From: Stratiolaelaps scimitus
Lineage: Eukaryota; Arthropoda; Arachnida; Mesostigmata; Laelapidae
Assembly: GCA_019614645.1 (NCBI GenBank)
Contig: JABWDB010000004.1
Coordinates: forward strand, 6,262,001 to 6,326,000
Direction of reading: 5' to 3'
Length of the DNA stretch: 64,000 nt
The position numbers and the translations under genes are program-made. How positions within the stretch are numbered: the stretch's first letter is position 1; each line of letters begins with the position of its first letter. Below, piece by piece: positions 24,301 to 35,200 of this stretch. The notes below the pieces were generated by a model, which did no database searches, was not told where the DNA came from, and was given only the letters and a program-made list of their open reading frames with translations.

Positions 24301-24455
24301 CGGTTCACTTACCTGAAGAAAGCCTTCTCATTGTCCCGTAGCGTATGCTCGGTATCTGCGCCGCTACGATAGTAGTCCCATGCCTTCGAGCCGATTTTGT
24401 CAGCTGCTTTACTTTCGAGATCTTTAACACAGGCTACCCCGGCAGAGGTCGCCAT
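21229..24455 (-). CDS. HAO1: FMN-dependent 2-hydroxyacid oxidase (glycolate oxidase-like), 7 exons, complete
   Basis: Oxidises an alpha-hydroxy acid such as glycolate to the 2-oxo acid, passing electrons from FMN to O2 and making H2O2; peroxisomal in animals. Exons in transcript order: 24455-24313, 23833-23667, 23483-23280, 22728-22504, 22261-22170, 21977-21803, 21356-21229, giving 377 residues with all junctions GT-AG and in phase. Visible: APTAMQKM (FMN loop), FQLYIYRDR with Tyr139, Lys242 in LKGIVT, catalytic His266 and Arg269 in [19 protein letters not shown] and GRP (FMN phosphate). The substrate-pocket Trp of plant and mammalian glycolate oxidases (SSWATSS) is Leu here (STLSTTS, Leu112), so the preferred chain length may differ. 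The C-terminus reads CSL, a weak variant of the SKL-type peroxisomal signal. Confidence 0.95.
21803..21977 (-). CDS. HAO1: Hydroxyacid oxidase exon 6
   Basis: Acceptor gcaccag, donor gtaacc. Encodes [35 protein letters not shown] and [16 protein letters not shown]; forms the FMN phosphate site. Confidence 0.95.
22170..22261 (-). CDS. HAO1: Hydroxyacid oxidase exon 5 (catalytic His)
   Basis: Acceptor tattag, donor gtaagc. Encodes [20 protein letters not shown] followed by [11 protein letters not shown]; holds the catalytic His266 and Arg269. Confidence 0.95.
22504..22728 (-). CDS. HAO1: Hydroxyacid oxidase exon 4
   Basis: Acceptor gtcttag, donor gtaaaa. Encodes [20 protein letters not shown], the variable loop 4 region, then [20 protein letters not shown] and LKGIVT with Lys242. 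Confidence 0.94.
23280..23483 (-). CDS. HAO1: Hydroxyacid oxidase exon 3
   Basis: Acceptor atgtcag, donor gttagt. Encodes [34 protein letters not shown] and [15 protein letters not shown]. Carries Tyr139 and the Trp-to-Leu position. Confidence 0.95.
23667..23833 (-). CDS. HAO1: Hydroxyacid oxidase exon 2
   Basis: Acceptor gctcag, donor gtaagt. Encodes [20 protein letters not shown] and [13 protein letters not shown], the FMN-binding strand and loop. Confidence 0.95.
24313..24455 (-). CDS. HAO1: Hydroxyacid oxidase exon 1 (start)
   Basis: Starts at the ATG 24455-24453. Encodes [20 protein letters not shown] then [20 protein letters not shown], including Tyr28 of the active-site YY pair. Donor gtaagt. 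Confidence 0.93.
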
Positions 24456-26059
24456 TTTGTCAAGTTGGCAAGCCTGTCAAACTACGCAAACTCTACAAGA
24501 TTAGACTCTAGTATAACTAACGCACAAGTTAATTGAAGGACACACTTTATTTGTAGCAAACACGTAAAGCGTTCACTGGATTTCGCTATAAGAAACTTCT
24601 AAGATGTACATGGCTGGCTGCCGGCGCTCTACACGGACACTTACACGAAACACACAGTGAGAGCAGCTTCAGTAACAGGAGCACAAGCATGAAATCTTAC
24701 AACAACAGACGCCGTCGCCGTTGCCCCGTTGCCCAAGAGGGACTAAGCAACGACGACGCAAGGTGAGGCGGCAAAGGTAGAGAGAGAGAGAGATAACTGC
24801 GATTAGATAGATTGGATATTGTCCCCTGCTCTCGGTGGTAATACATCAGCCCGGCAATAATGAGTCTGTCTCACTCCGCTGGTGATTTGGCCTTTGTTAG
24901 CGCTGAGGTGACAACGAAACGCGTATCGGATACGATAGCTAGCATTTGATATTAAACATTATGAACAAATGAGTATTACCGCTACAGGGTGTTCGAAACG
25001 TCACGCAGTCAGGTTGAGTCAGGTAATCAAAAGCGTTACCTGTCACTACATATAGTTAATACCACGTCAAGTTTCGGATTAGACAAAAAACGAGCGTACT
25101 GTATGAACCGTTCATCAAGTCACTCAGACCCCTATAGCGTTGAGCTGTTTTTTTGTCATTTTAGGTGGTGCCTTTATGGTGGCATTTGCTAGAATATATA
25201 TTTTATTCAATTTTCGTATATACACCCAGTGTAGAAACCTAATGAATGTTTGTACTGATTTTTCATCACATAACTATTGTTAATCAGCTGCCCGGTGTTT
25301 TGGACAGTTAAATTACTTACTGATAACGAAAATCAGACGTGGCTGGTTTGACCGCCGCCATGCGATACATATCGCATTCAATGGTTCAGGTCATTATCTC
25401 AAGCTGATACTAATTAGCGTATTTGTTCATGATTGATTCAGATTGAAGATTGATTATTGGCGCTTGTTGCCAAAAAGCAGAAGAAATCAGTATTCAACAT
25501 AGGGCCAGGTAAGAATTTTTTAGATCATTTTAAGATTGTTAAAAATGAGAATTAAATGAGTTCTTAGAATAAGGTGCAGTTCAATTATGTAGATTGAAAT
25601 CAATGTACGTTAACAATATTGTTCACATGAAAACGCGGTGGTTTGGATGCCTAAGGGTCTCGCTACAAACGCCAAGAATCACTGGCACAAGCCGTGTGAT
25701 GCGACATATACATATGCGATTCGTGTGAAATATAGAACATTTGAACATTTCTATTATTTCATATCTATCAATTTTTAATTGCATTTGTTGCTGCCGGCGA
25801 CTGCGAACAGTGAAGTTGGTATTTTCCGGTCAGCCAAGCGTAAATAAAAGCAGAAGGTGAGGTTAGGTTCATGCATGATTATGGGCCGTATACTGTGTGC
25901 GTAGATGAGTCGATTATGCGGCAATCAAAAATCTCTGATTAGGAAGCAGTTACTTCATTGAAGCGCAGCCCATTCGTGACGAGACGTACGTCTCTTGAGG
26001 ACTAAACATTAATAGTGATTAATTAGCAGAGCCATATGGCTGCATTAGAAGTCGAACCG

Positions 26060-26097
26060 ATGGCATTGCCTCTCTGCACAGTGAGAGGCAATGCCAT
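26060..26097. repeat. Perfect 15-bp-arm hairpin
   Basis: Arms 26060-26074 (atggcattgcctctc) and 26083-26097 are exact complements with an 8-nt loop; the longest perfect short hairpin I found. It lies about 80 bp before the LINE remnant. Confidence 0.9.
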
Positions 26098-26175
26098 GAC
26101 CTAAATATTCTTGCCTAAATGTTACGCCGTGATAGCTAACCTACGCTGAGACGCCTTAAAGTCCTGGATATCCCG

Positions 26176-26580
26176 TTGGAAGGTCTGTTACGTATCTATA
26201 TCATGCTGCTAATACCATTACTACAGTACGGTTTATCGGTATGGGGAGGTGGGTCTAGAATAATTTCTCGTAGAGGAGAAGTCGTTCAGGGGGATGCCAT
26301 CCGACCTATGCTAGGTAAACGCCCCCCGGAGTCTGTTGCGCCCCTTGCCTTTAAAATGCCGAGGGGAGTTACTCCTGGTGACATAGCTTTCCGGATTGTT
26401 CATATGAGGAAAAAAACGGCCCGCAGGAACGACTGTGTTCGTGATACATTTTGCCGTTATGGAATCTAGCTGCCATCCGCTTGTTTGCCAACTGCCTACT
26501 GCCTGGGACGTGCTTCCTCACGAGATTCGATCACTCTCCACACCAAAGAAAAATTTGCCGTAAAAGTATAACAATTTTTT
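26176..26580 (+). mobile_element. LINE reverse-transcriptase C-terminal remnant
   Basis: The frame encodes LLIPLLQYGLSVWGG, then VVQGDAIRPMLGKRP and FRIVHMRKKTA. The 'L.YG..VWG' element followed by a basic helix with Q..AIR is the region just after the palm of Jockey/CR1-like reverse transcriptases. A stop at 26467-26469 and a frame change precede a W-to-R mutated copy of the SLP..IR tail also seen at 5.5 kb. Truncated at the 5' end and clearly dead. Confidence 0.7.
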
Positions 26581-27932
26581 GTGTTTGAGGAGCTGAAATT
26601 GTTGTATATACAGATCTACTACTTGACAGTTGACTCAGTGTGATTGTCACCACAATTGCCACCAAATCGTCGAACATATCAAATATAGCAAAAAATTTAG
26701 TAGTTACTAAAGCCTAACCTTGCTCCACAACCGATACTCACATCTTGTGTCTTCTGCAAACCAACGACACATTACTCCGGTCTTTCAATTAGACCAGCAA
26801 TAGATTTGAAAATTCATTGTCCACTGGACGATATTAGCGCATTTGTTATCGTGCTGATTATTTTCTATTGTGTGTGTTCGTTTGTGTGCGAATCTGGCTG
26901 CCGGTGTCCAGAGCCCGCACATGTTTAAAACCCGTCGTACTAGATTATCCGTACTTTCGTTTCGACATTGGCAGAGGCATAATCAACATTCGGTGTAATT
27001 AGCACGCTACAAGGAATCGATATCACAATTTCGATTCGCGGGATCTTCGGGACAGGGCGAATTGATAGTTGACGCTGGAAGGGCACCAGCTGTATTGTGT
27101 ATCGTCTGCCCGTCATCATTTATTTTGTCTCGCGACAGTAGTAGCGTATTAAAGGCAACGAAGTGTCGTCGATTTCGTACGAGGTGATCCATCTAACGAA
27201 AAGGGATGAAAAGAAGAAGAACGATGGGAAATTTCCTAACCGCAGATTACGCTGACATCCCATACGACGTCAACAGGAATAAGTTACTGCGTATCGGAGA
27301 CGATTTGGCGTAGGAATAGTTTGGTCAATGTCAGCACGCAGTGGATTAGTCGATAAGCAAGGTATTCAGACCGGGAGTTTGAGTCGTATGTTATAATAAC
27401 ATCTGCTTTTCTTCGCTAGCAGGAGCCAGTATATAACACTGACGAATGAGCACCACTTTAAGAACACTGATTGAAGTTTCGGAAGATTCCGCCGAAGTAA
27501 AGCAAACGAGGTGCCGATTTAAAAATGACTGGAAAACTGAAAACCAATAACAAGTTCAAGCGTTTTGGAACTAATATTTACAGCTAGTATAGTAAAAAAG
27601 GAGACTTCTCGAATTATTGTTTATTAAAGACTCACAATCATGATCAATGTGTCTAAAGAAAGATGTTTAAGCGGAAACCACAAAACGAAACAGAGTCAAC
27701 GAATATCAAAGATTGTTGATGAAATGGCTTTCGTGCAGAACACACAATAGAAAACAACTGTTCGTTTCCACCCACCGATTGTTGTTTCAGTTGCGATGTA
27801 CAGGAAGAGCGAGGTTTAAGTTCACCACTGCGGGACATACAAACGCTTAAGTGGGACAAACTTGGGGAGATTATGGTTGTGAATGAATTGGACAAGCCTT
27901 GGGTGGAATTTCCTCTTAGAGTGAACTGCATG

Positions 27933-28095
27933 ACCAGCGCGGTGGCGGTTGGACGGCGGCTAAGTTGCTGGCTATAAAAAGCTGGAAGCCGTAGTTTCGA
28001 ATCGCGCGACCTTGTGACAATACAAGAGAACTTAAGCAGTGTAGAAATTGCGATTCCTTTAATAAAACAACAGACTTTTACCTTAGCTTACCACT
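27933..28095 (+). mobile_element. tRNA-like SINE copy 1
   Basis: Box A-like GGTGGCGGTTGG is followed by a box B-like AGTTTCGAATCGCG, then a tail with GAACTTAAGCA and TTTAATAAAACAACAGAC. The tail is repeated in copy 2, which argues for a dispersed family. Confidence 0.5.
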
Positions 28096-28439
28096 AGCGA
28101 GCGTTATTTCCGCCAGAGAAGATGATGGAGTCGCGGCAGCTTCATTTACGGAGAGGATTTGGACAGGGATGCTCACGTTTGGTGAAACCTTCTAACGTGG
28201 TGTAGCGGTGGAAGACGCCAATATGAGTAATAAGACACGCTTGAAACTAAGAAAACACGTCGAACATGACCCTCATAGCGAGGCCGATTGTCCCTCACAC
28301 AGCTACCTTATGATAACATCATCACCTCAGGCTTACCAGCATTGATTTCCGGACCTCCCCCTGCTCTTTGTCCTGCATAAAATACCTTCTTAGTCGAGTA
28401 CCATGTGCTTCCCCAGCTATTTATTGTTTATCTGAATAC

Positions 28440-28560
28440 CGGCCGCAGGTTCGAGCCCCGCTGTGACATATATGAGAGCTTAAGCATTGAAACAATTGCA
28501 GCTCTTTTAATAAACCAATAAACCTTTACCATACCCCACCGCTGATACGAACAAACATCG
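28440..28560 (+). mobile_element. tRNA-like SINE copy 2 (5'-truncated)
   Basis: Begins near box B (GGTTCGAGCCCC) and shares the tail with copy 1: gagcttaagcattg and cttttaataaaccaataaac. About 400 bp downstream of copy 1, same orientation. Confidence 0.45.
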
Positions 28561-30061
28561 CTGTAGATGTATGCAAGTACTATCTAAAATTGTATGTTGG
28601 TTTATTATTCTATATTTACGATGCTTTATCCACTATAGGCTTGGTAACGGCGATCCAAAGGTCGATTGATATCAGTCACATCGTTCGCTTTCAAATCGAT
28701 CACCAAAACCGCGTTTGTTGTTATTGTTGTTGTTGTTGGAAGGAGCGTAGGAGGAGCTTGGTGAAGCTGTATAAAACATTGGCAATCATATCCTTCACTT
28801 GAATGTATCGGTTGAAATCTTCTGTTTGATCATGGCAGCTATCTACGTCATGGTATAGTACAGAGTAATTCAGAATGAGAAAACATTGAAACAGGATCAA
28901 GCAAGAAATTATGTCGACCCGTTACACCTGCCCGGATAAGAATATCACACGGAATTCGAATATGTTCCACATGTGGAAATCCAATTCGATTACATATATT
29001 CTATACTCGGTAAGAGCTCATTTTCGAATACTCGTAAGATACTGGAGCGCCTTGAGAACAGCCAAGCTCGCGCTCTGTTGTCAACGCTGATCTCAATGAT
29101 GTCAATTGAATCGTCGCTGAACAACAAAAGGGCGTGTTGTATCTGGATGGATGCGGATGAGCTTAAATATGATTAATCTTGCTTCAAATATATATACTAA
29201 CACACCATACACAAATACATGCATATCTGTCCCTTGTCAAAGCTGTGCTCCCATAGATTGCGATCATAGCACTGCGAGGTGAACAGTATCATCGAAGAGT
29301 AGCCATTTCTCCGTATCAGTGGACGTTGATGCACTAATTGAAGACGCGAATCGAGACGAGCAGGCATCTTCGTATCGTCCACAGAGGCTAGACGAGGCTG
29401 GAACCCGTGGCGATCTCAGCGGCGCCGCTTGCAGCCGAGTTGGTAATGTAGAAGAAGTTGCCTCTGGATAAGGATGAAGATGATCGCCATTCCTACGCTG
29501 GGCTGTTCTTCTCTTTTTTGCGGGGGCAAATGTTTGGCAAGGAGCTATTTTTCTTGACAAAAATTACGAGCCTAGTGAAATTCGGCCATTTGCCAGATAA
29601 GCGTAGCGAGGGTATCGGGGGAGAGAAAATGATAGAGAGGGCAATATTCGATTCATACCGAATATGGACACGTTTACGATAGGGGATCATGAATTATGGC
29701 CAATTATGACCAGACACAAGGTCGAACTATCAAACATCAATAGAAATAGATAGCCATATCGGTCATGTATCGTCTGTTATCATAGTTAACATAATACATG
29801 CACACACATCCACACACAATGGGAATGAATGTTGAGCTGTTATTTTGCTTGGGATTTAACTGACTGGGACTTAGTCATTAATGACCTCGTCCTTCACGAA
29901 CGATCGAGTCTGTTCGTGTCAACAATACCGAATAATTGCGATATTGAAATTTGCAGTCTTGCAATTGGAGGACACCTACATCCAACGCTACAATGCTGTT
30001 CTACTATTGACGTAAGCGTACACCGTACGCCGTAATGCTGCGTTGTATGTTGACGACGAAG

Positions 30062-31243
30062 TTACTTCTTAATGTAGCGACTAATTTCGTTGATTAATGT
30101 CTCGTTGCTTTCTCTACCCATTATCGCTCGAATAATGGTGGGACAACTCTGCAGCGACAGCATTATCACGTCGCCCGTGTCAGCCAACCCGTTGACGATC
30201 AGGCTCATTTTCGTAGTGTCATCCGCTAGTATCTTCGAGCAGGTAGGCTGTAGATGTGCCTGCCGTAGGCGCTCAACCACCGAGTCCGTTTGTAGGCCGG
30301 CTAACTTTGAGAGGCAATATGTTGGGACGTAGTCAACGCCGTCACACTTAATCACCCACAACTGCGCACCTCCGGTGAGAAGTCTCATCTCAGCGAGAAC
30401 TTTCTGTTTCGCGTTACCGGATGTGTTACCAGCCTCGCTACAATTTGGCCGCCAATGAGGCTTGTATTTGCCGTTGGCGTCGTCTCGCTGTGGCGTCCCC
30501 TTGTCAAATGATCCGCCTTCTTTAGCGATGCTCACTTTGGTGGGGCGGCGCCATTCTGTGTGAATGCTATTTGCCGTCCGCGACATGGGGTTACCCTGCG
30601 TCACGCTGCCCCAAGCACTTCCTGAGACGGACTTCGTCGAAGCGCTCTGCCTTGCCAAACCCGTCGGCACTCCAGCGGCAGGAAATATCCTAACCGTTTT
30701 ACCGTAACCTTCCACACGGAAAATATGGGGAAGACCGCAGAGGAATTCGTCGACACTAAATCCATAGGTGTCAAGCTGCTCAGGCTGGTTCGTCTCGTTA
30801 AAGAACGATCGAAACTTTTTAAAAGTCACCCATCCCTCTGTTAGTTTGACGCTCTCCCGAATCGCGACTCGGAGGGCGTGCTGTGCAGATGGTGGCACTC
30901 TTTGTGATACTCGACCAGTGAGTTCCTTTGCGTCCGTTTCACGCTGCTGACTCGCAGGTGGCTTTGCAGTTTTAGGTTTCACGGATTTGGCGGGATAGAG
31001 AAGCAAGCTGCCGCCGTCGTTCCGAGTCCTGAACACCTCGTTGAGTCCGCAGTAGAACTGCTCTTTCGTCAACTCGTGGCGATTGATCTGTGCGGATTTC
31101 TCCTGATAAAACGCCTTCTCGAACTCGTCAATAGTGACACCATCCTGACCTATCCTGTCGATGAGCATCCTGAGCTGTCGAAGAAACGTTGGCGAAAAGC
31201 TTTTATCGACTTCTTTAGACGTCCGCCAATTAGAGAAGTTGTT
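30062..31243 (-). CDS. LOTUS gene A exon 3
   Basis: 1,182 nt, acceptor tttcag, 393 codons and stop. Holds LOTUS2, LOTUS3, the linker and the C-terminal domain. The exon begins 25 codons before the first in-frame Met, so the long open frame is not a separate gene. Confidence 0.92.
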   Translation of the reverse strand, partial: NNFSNWRTSKEVDKSFSPTFLRQLRMLIDRIGQDGVTIDEFEKAFYQEKSAQINRHELTKEQFYCGLNEVFRTRNDGGSLLLYPAKSVKPKTAKPPASQQRETDAKELTGRVSQRVPPSAQHALRVAIRESVKLTEGWVTFKKFRSFFNETNQPEQLDTYGFSVDEFLCGLPHIFRVEGYGKTVRIFPAAGVPTGLARQSASTKSVSGSAWGSVTQGNPMSRTANSIHTEWRRPTKVSIAKEGGSFDKGTPQRDDANGKYKPHWRPNCSEAGNTSGNAKQKVLAEMRLLTGGAQLWVIKCDGVDYVPTYCLSKLAGLQTDSVVERLRQAHLQPTCSKILADDTTKMSLIVNGLADTGDVIMLSLQSCPTIIRAIMGRESNETLINEISRYIKK

Positions 31244-32270
31244 CTGAAATGGATATGTTAGTTAAAATAGACGTTACCCTTAAATTTAACCGGATGTAGA
31301 AGCATTTGTGGGTTACGACCTTACTTTTTCGTCCAACTGTGCAAATCTGCCAAATCCGACCAGTAAATTGCAGATATTCTTTGAGCAGGGCCCGATACTT
31401 AATATTGTCTTCGTGCAACACATATGAAAATCCCAGATGCCGTGAGATTAACAAACTTCACTTGTTCTTTCTTTTTTTCAGATATATATATATATATAGT
31501 GTCTCTGCAAAAGTAGATGTTCCTCGTCTGTGCCATAGTCTCAAGCAAACTATACTCACTTCCTGTCCTCTGGAGCTCTCCTCGTAACTGCAATGATTCA
31601 GTAATACCTCAATCTTGTTACCGTCGTCTGTTTTCATCACAGTCAAAAAGTCACAGTAACGCTCGAGGAACTCCTGCAGACTGCCCGCTCCAAAGTCCCG
31701 ATAGGGGAGCGGTGTTCCCCATGAAAATCGGTATATATTCGCCACCTCCTATAAATATTATCCACAGGACAAAACAAATTTCCACATGAATGATACAAAC
31801 ATGGCAGCACCGAATTTCGAGTGGCCTCATTCGTGCATAGGGATGGTCGTCATCAAAATCGTAGATAGCAAAGTGGATATTTTTGTTTCCCTGATTTAAC
31901 TTGATTGCCGTTTCCTCCGAGATCGCTAAAATGTTTTCGATAGTCCGCTCCTTCACGTGTAAGCACGCTTCCGCCACGTGGTACACCTCGTAGATTTACT
32001 AATTGCTCATTATATATCTAAGGACCGCAATCTACGAAGGATCACCGATTCACATTACTAGCTATGTTTGATTTCGTTGTAATCGGTTTCATCTTCGCCT
32101 CGTGTCGATAGATTGACCGCCGCATTCACATAAGCCTCCATGTGAGTGACTGTGTCTCTGTGTGCATGTGTGCGTGTCTCCCATACCCTCAAGGTGAAGC
32201 TGCGCTTGCCACACTTCTGAAGCTGGCTTCGAATCCGAGCTGTGATATCTTCCGCTTTTGGATTCGACAT
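30062..32270 (-). CDS. LOTUS gene A: triple-LOTUS protein with novel C-terminal domain
   Basis: Exons 32270-32187, 31748-31560, 31243-30062, all phase 0, 484 residues. LOTUS1 spans residues about 8-85 (exon 1 FTLR joins exon 2 EVANIYRFSWGTPLPYRDFG); LOTUS2 about 107-178 (LTKEQFYCGLNEVFRTR); LOTUS3 about 212-280 (WVTFKKFRSFF, FLCGLPHIFRV); then GLARQSAS, a short basic linker, and a C-terminal domain at about 375-482 (VPTYCLSKLAGLQTD, HLQP, IIRAIMG). LOTUS (OST-HTH) folds in Oskar, TDRD5/7 and MARF1 bind Vasa-type helicases or RNA. No Tudor domain follows. First gene (3'-most) of a four-gene same-strand array and the most diverged intact copy. A germ-granule or RNA role is inferred from the domain only. 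Confidence 0.85.
31560..31748 (-). CDS. LOTUS gene A exon 2
   Basis: 189 nt, 63 codons, acceptor ttatag, donor gtgagt. Encodes the second half of LOTUS1: PLPYRDFGAGSLQEFLERYC, DFLTVMKTDDGNKIEVLLN. Confidence 0.9.
32187..32270 (-). CDS. LOTUS gene A exon 1
   Basis: 84 nt, 28 codons: MSNPKAEDITARIRSQLQKC then GKRSFTLR, donor gtatgg. The ATG aligns with the first Met of genes B and C. Confidence 0.88.
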
Positions 32271-35200
32271 CGTGGTGCTCTATTCAATTTTGCAGCTTGC
32301 GACTCTCATAACGTTCTCTTCAATTTCATTGCCTGCGGTTTTCACTCGGAGGTTGGACACATGGGTCTTGCCACCTGCACGTGTCGACGACCCCTTCATT
32401 TGCTCAGAGGTTGTCGAGAGCCGAGATGCCAGCAATGTCGCCGTGTCGAGCTGGAATCCGCTAGAACCCGAAAAATCGTGAGTGCAGTTGTTCTTGTTGT
32501 TGTGGTCAATCTCTGCGGATGATTCCGGTGCGAAACGTATCGTTGCCGTCGCTGCTGCGCGTGTTGCTGTTCCGTTAGCTGTATCTGTTGCAGTATAGTC
32601 TACACGTTGTTACGGTTTCGATCCTCTGAGCGGAGGCACTCGTCCGATTGCCGTGATGCTGCGATTGATTGGACGGTTCCGGATAGGCCGTTGCGTCATC
32701 CAAGATTCTATAAAGACTGTCTAGCTGTCAAATAAAGAAAAGCGGTCACAGGTCGAGATGTCAAAACGAGACCCAGTCAGATTATCAGATTAGCATGGTA
32801 CGCACACCCTGTAGTCACAGTTGTCTACACTCTGCTCTGCACTCGTTCGCATGATTGATTACATATAATGCATGCAGCTTCCGTTGGGAAAGGTCACTTG
32901 CTATGGATTTTTTGCTCCCGGGAACGAATTTCGGAGGGTTTCCAGAGCCCTGAGGCGTTCTGTTCGTCACTCGGCAGAAGCAGGTCGTATCAAACTCTAT
33001 AACCCTAACTAATTTGGATATATCTCGCCATCATGTCATCGAGAAATGCATCCACACTGGTTGCTAGCTATCACAATTCGTATACTCTGTTGAATACTGC
33101 TAGGTTTTCAATACTAACAGGTTACCCCAGAGACGATGCTGGGTGTACAGTTCGTCGCTCGCACATGACCCGAGTTTTGAACAATAGACAACCAATTATC
33201 CTTCCTTACACAGTAGCGATCAATCTATGTATGTGGCTGCAGCTAACGCATAACGCTTGGATGTTATATGAATTGATCATAGAAGTGAGTTAGCGCGGCA
33301 TTTCATCGTAGATCAACACGTCTGGATCATTATTATTAGTTAATTGCTCATTCGCGTTTGCTGCACCGTTAATACGATACCGTAGTGCTACAGGGTAGGA
33401 TTAAACCCAAACATATGCTCCAGCCGGATTAACAATAGTAAAAACGAGCTTTGGTTTCTCTCCCCGTTTCTCATGCTATGGGTCCGCCTGCGGTCGAACA
33501 CCCATCGCGTCGACCTGCCAACGTCGAATACGCCTAACCAACCATGCGTCCTTCCGTGTTTGTGGCCTAATTAGTAATATTGGCTGATCTTTTCTGATAC
33601 CCACCGATTGATCACAAGTAGCTCTTGACACATATCCTATGCACGTTATCACATGTGGTGGTTGTTGCTGGCTTAGAGTTTGCAGTTCTTCATACAGTTT
33701 GCTCTGCTCGTAGTTTCATCGCTCGTTATGTCGATTTCAATAAATTAAGTTTGCACTAGCATAACCCTTGCGATCGTTTTTCACTCTGCGAAGAATAAAT
33801 TTCCTTTAAACCGTACGTGGCGTTCGGAAAGATTGACGAAATATCCCAATAGCGACATAGAATTGAACCAGAATTGACAATGGGTTTTGTTTTTTGATAC
33901 GCGCTAACCGCTATCCACAGCTCTGGCTACCCAATTGGCATGACAGTAGTTGCCTGTCAACGTTTGCAGTGACTCAATCTAAGCCGTCTTAATTAACGTC
34001 ACCACCATTCAATATTATACTCGTCCTACCCAGATCCGTCATAGGACCTAGCATCTATTCACCTAGACACATTGCACACTCAACGTGAGACAACAACGTC
34101 CAGCATCACGATTTTCACAAATAATGACCAGTAAAAATGTAGCGGTCGGGGAGCAGGCAAGCCTAATTCATCGGCGGCACAACCCGCCATACACCTGGCC
34201 GTCCTACACAGCCATCGCTAGCTGTATGGTTTTGTACGAAACGGCGGTAACGGTCCACGACAAAAGCACCGCAATCATGATTACAATGGTTTGAAAGCTC
34301 GGGCACCACACGCGCAACCAGCCGCTGACACTGAGAGCGAGAGAAAAACGGGGTAAGACTGGCTTTTGGCTTGATGATTAAGTAAATACAGCCGTTCAGT
34401 GCCGGCACATCGAGATTAGCGCTCCGTCCTGCTCTATAATGTAATCCGAATGTACTGGAAGTGTGCGGGTTTGGCAATTCTAAACGGGAATTTTGGTGTG
34501 GAGCTATTCCAGGTTTGGATTTTGCGATGTTTGCTCGATGTCGTTGCCTGCCCGACTTCAACAGCATCTGGCCATTTTGCTGTTAGATATTGGGCCAACT
34601 CATATTCAGCGGGGTACTCGCTCAAGTGTACGAGTTTTGAATGCGTCGTTCAAAAGTTTTTGCTAATGAATCGCATTAGCGAACATCACCATTAAACACT
34701 GTTCACTTGTATCATTTGCTGTGACTTTTCACGTAGGGTAGCGCGCGCACATTCTACTGTTGATCGTCTGAACGAAAACCTCGAGACTCATGCGATTCCT
34801 TGCCCTTAGCAGTTCTAGCGACGATTTACACCACGCAGGAAATGCAATATTTAAACTGGTTTCGGTATTTGATGATATGGTGACGCCATATAGTGGTGAT
34901 CGAATCAGCAGGATACCGCTGGCAGCACGCTTCTATCTATTTGTTGTTTATCCAATAATTCCAGTGGCTTCTGGGAAAGCGATTTGTGGCTTTTGATCAC
35001 CGACTATCACCGATTGTCTCATGCACCAACGAGCCGGGTTTGACTCGGCCCGCGTTTCGCCCATCTCCCGCATGCTAAACGTGTTAATGCGTTGTTATAC
35101 ACCTGGCCACAGAGGTGTACACAAAAATGAAACATCAATCTATCTGAGCGAGGGATTGGTCCCTGGCGACGTGCAATACAATACAAACGTCTGGTTTATT

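Larger units (their letters stand above)
24456..30061. other. Intergenic region with retroelement debris
   Basis: 5.6 kb between the oxidase 5' end and the 3' end of LOTUS gene A. The oxidase promoter should lie just above 24455. Contains (GA)n near 24.78 kb, a LINE remnant (26.18-26.58 kb), a hairpin (26.06 kb), tRNA-like SINE copies (27.93-28.56 kb) and a (TTG)n run near 28.72 kb. No protein-coding gene supported. Confidence 0.6.
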
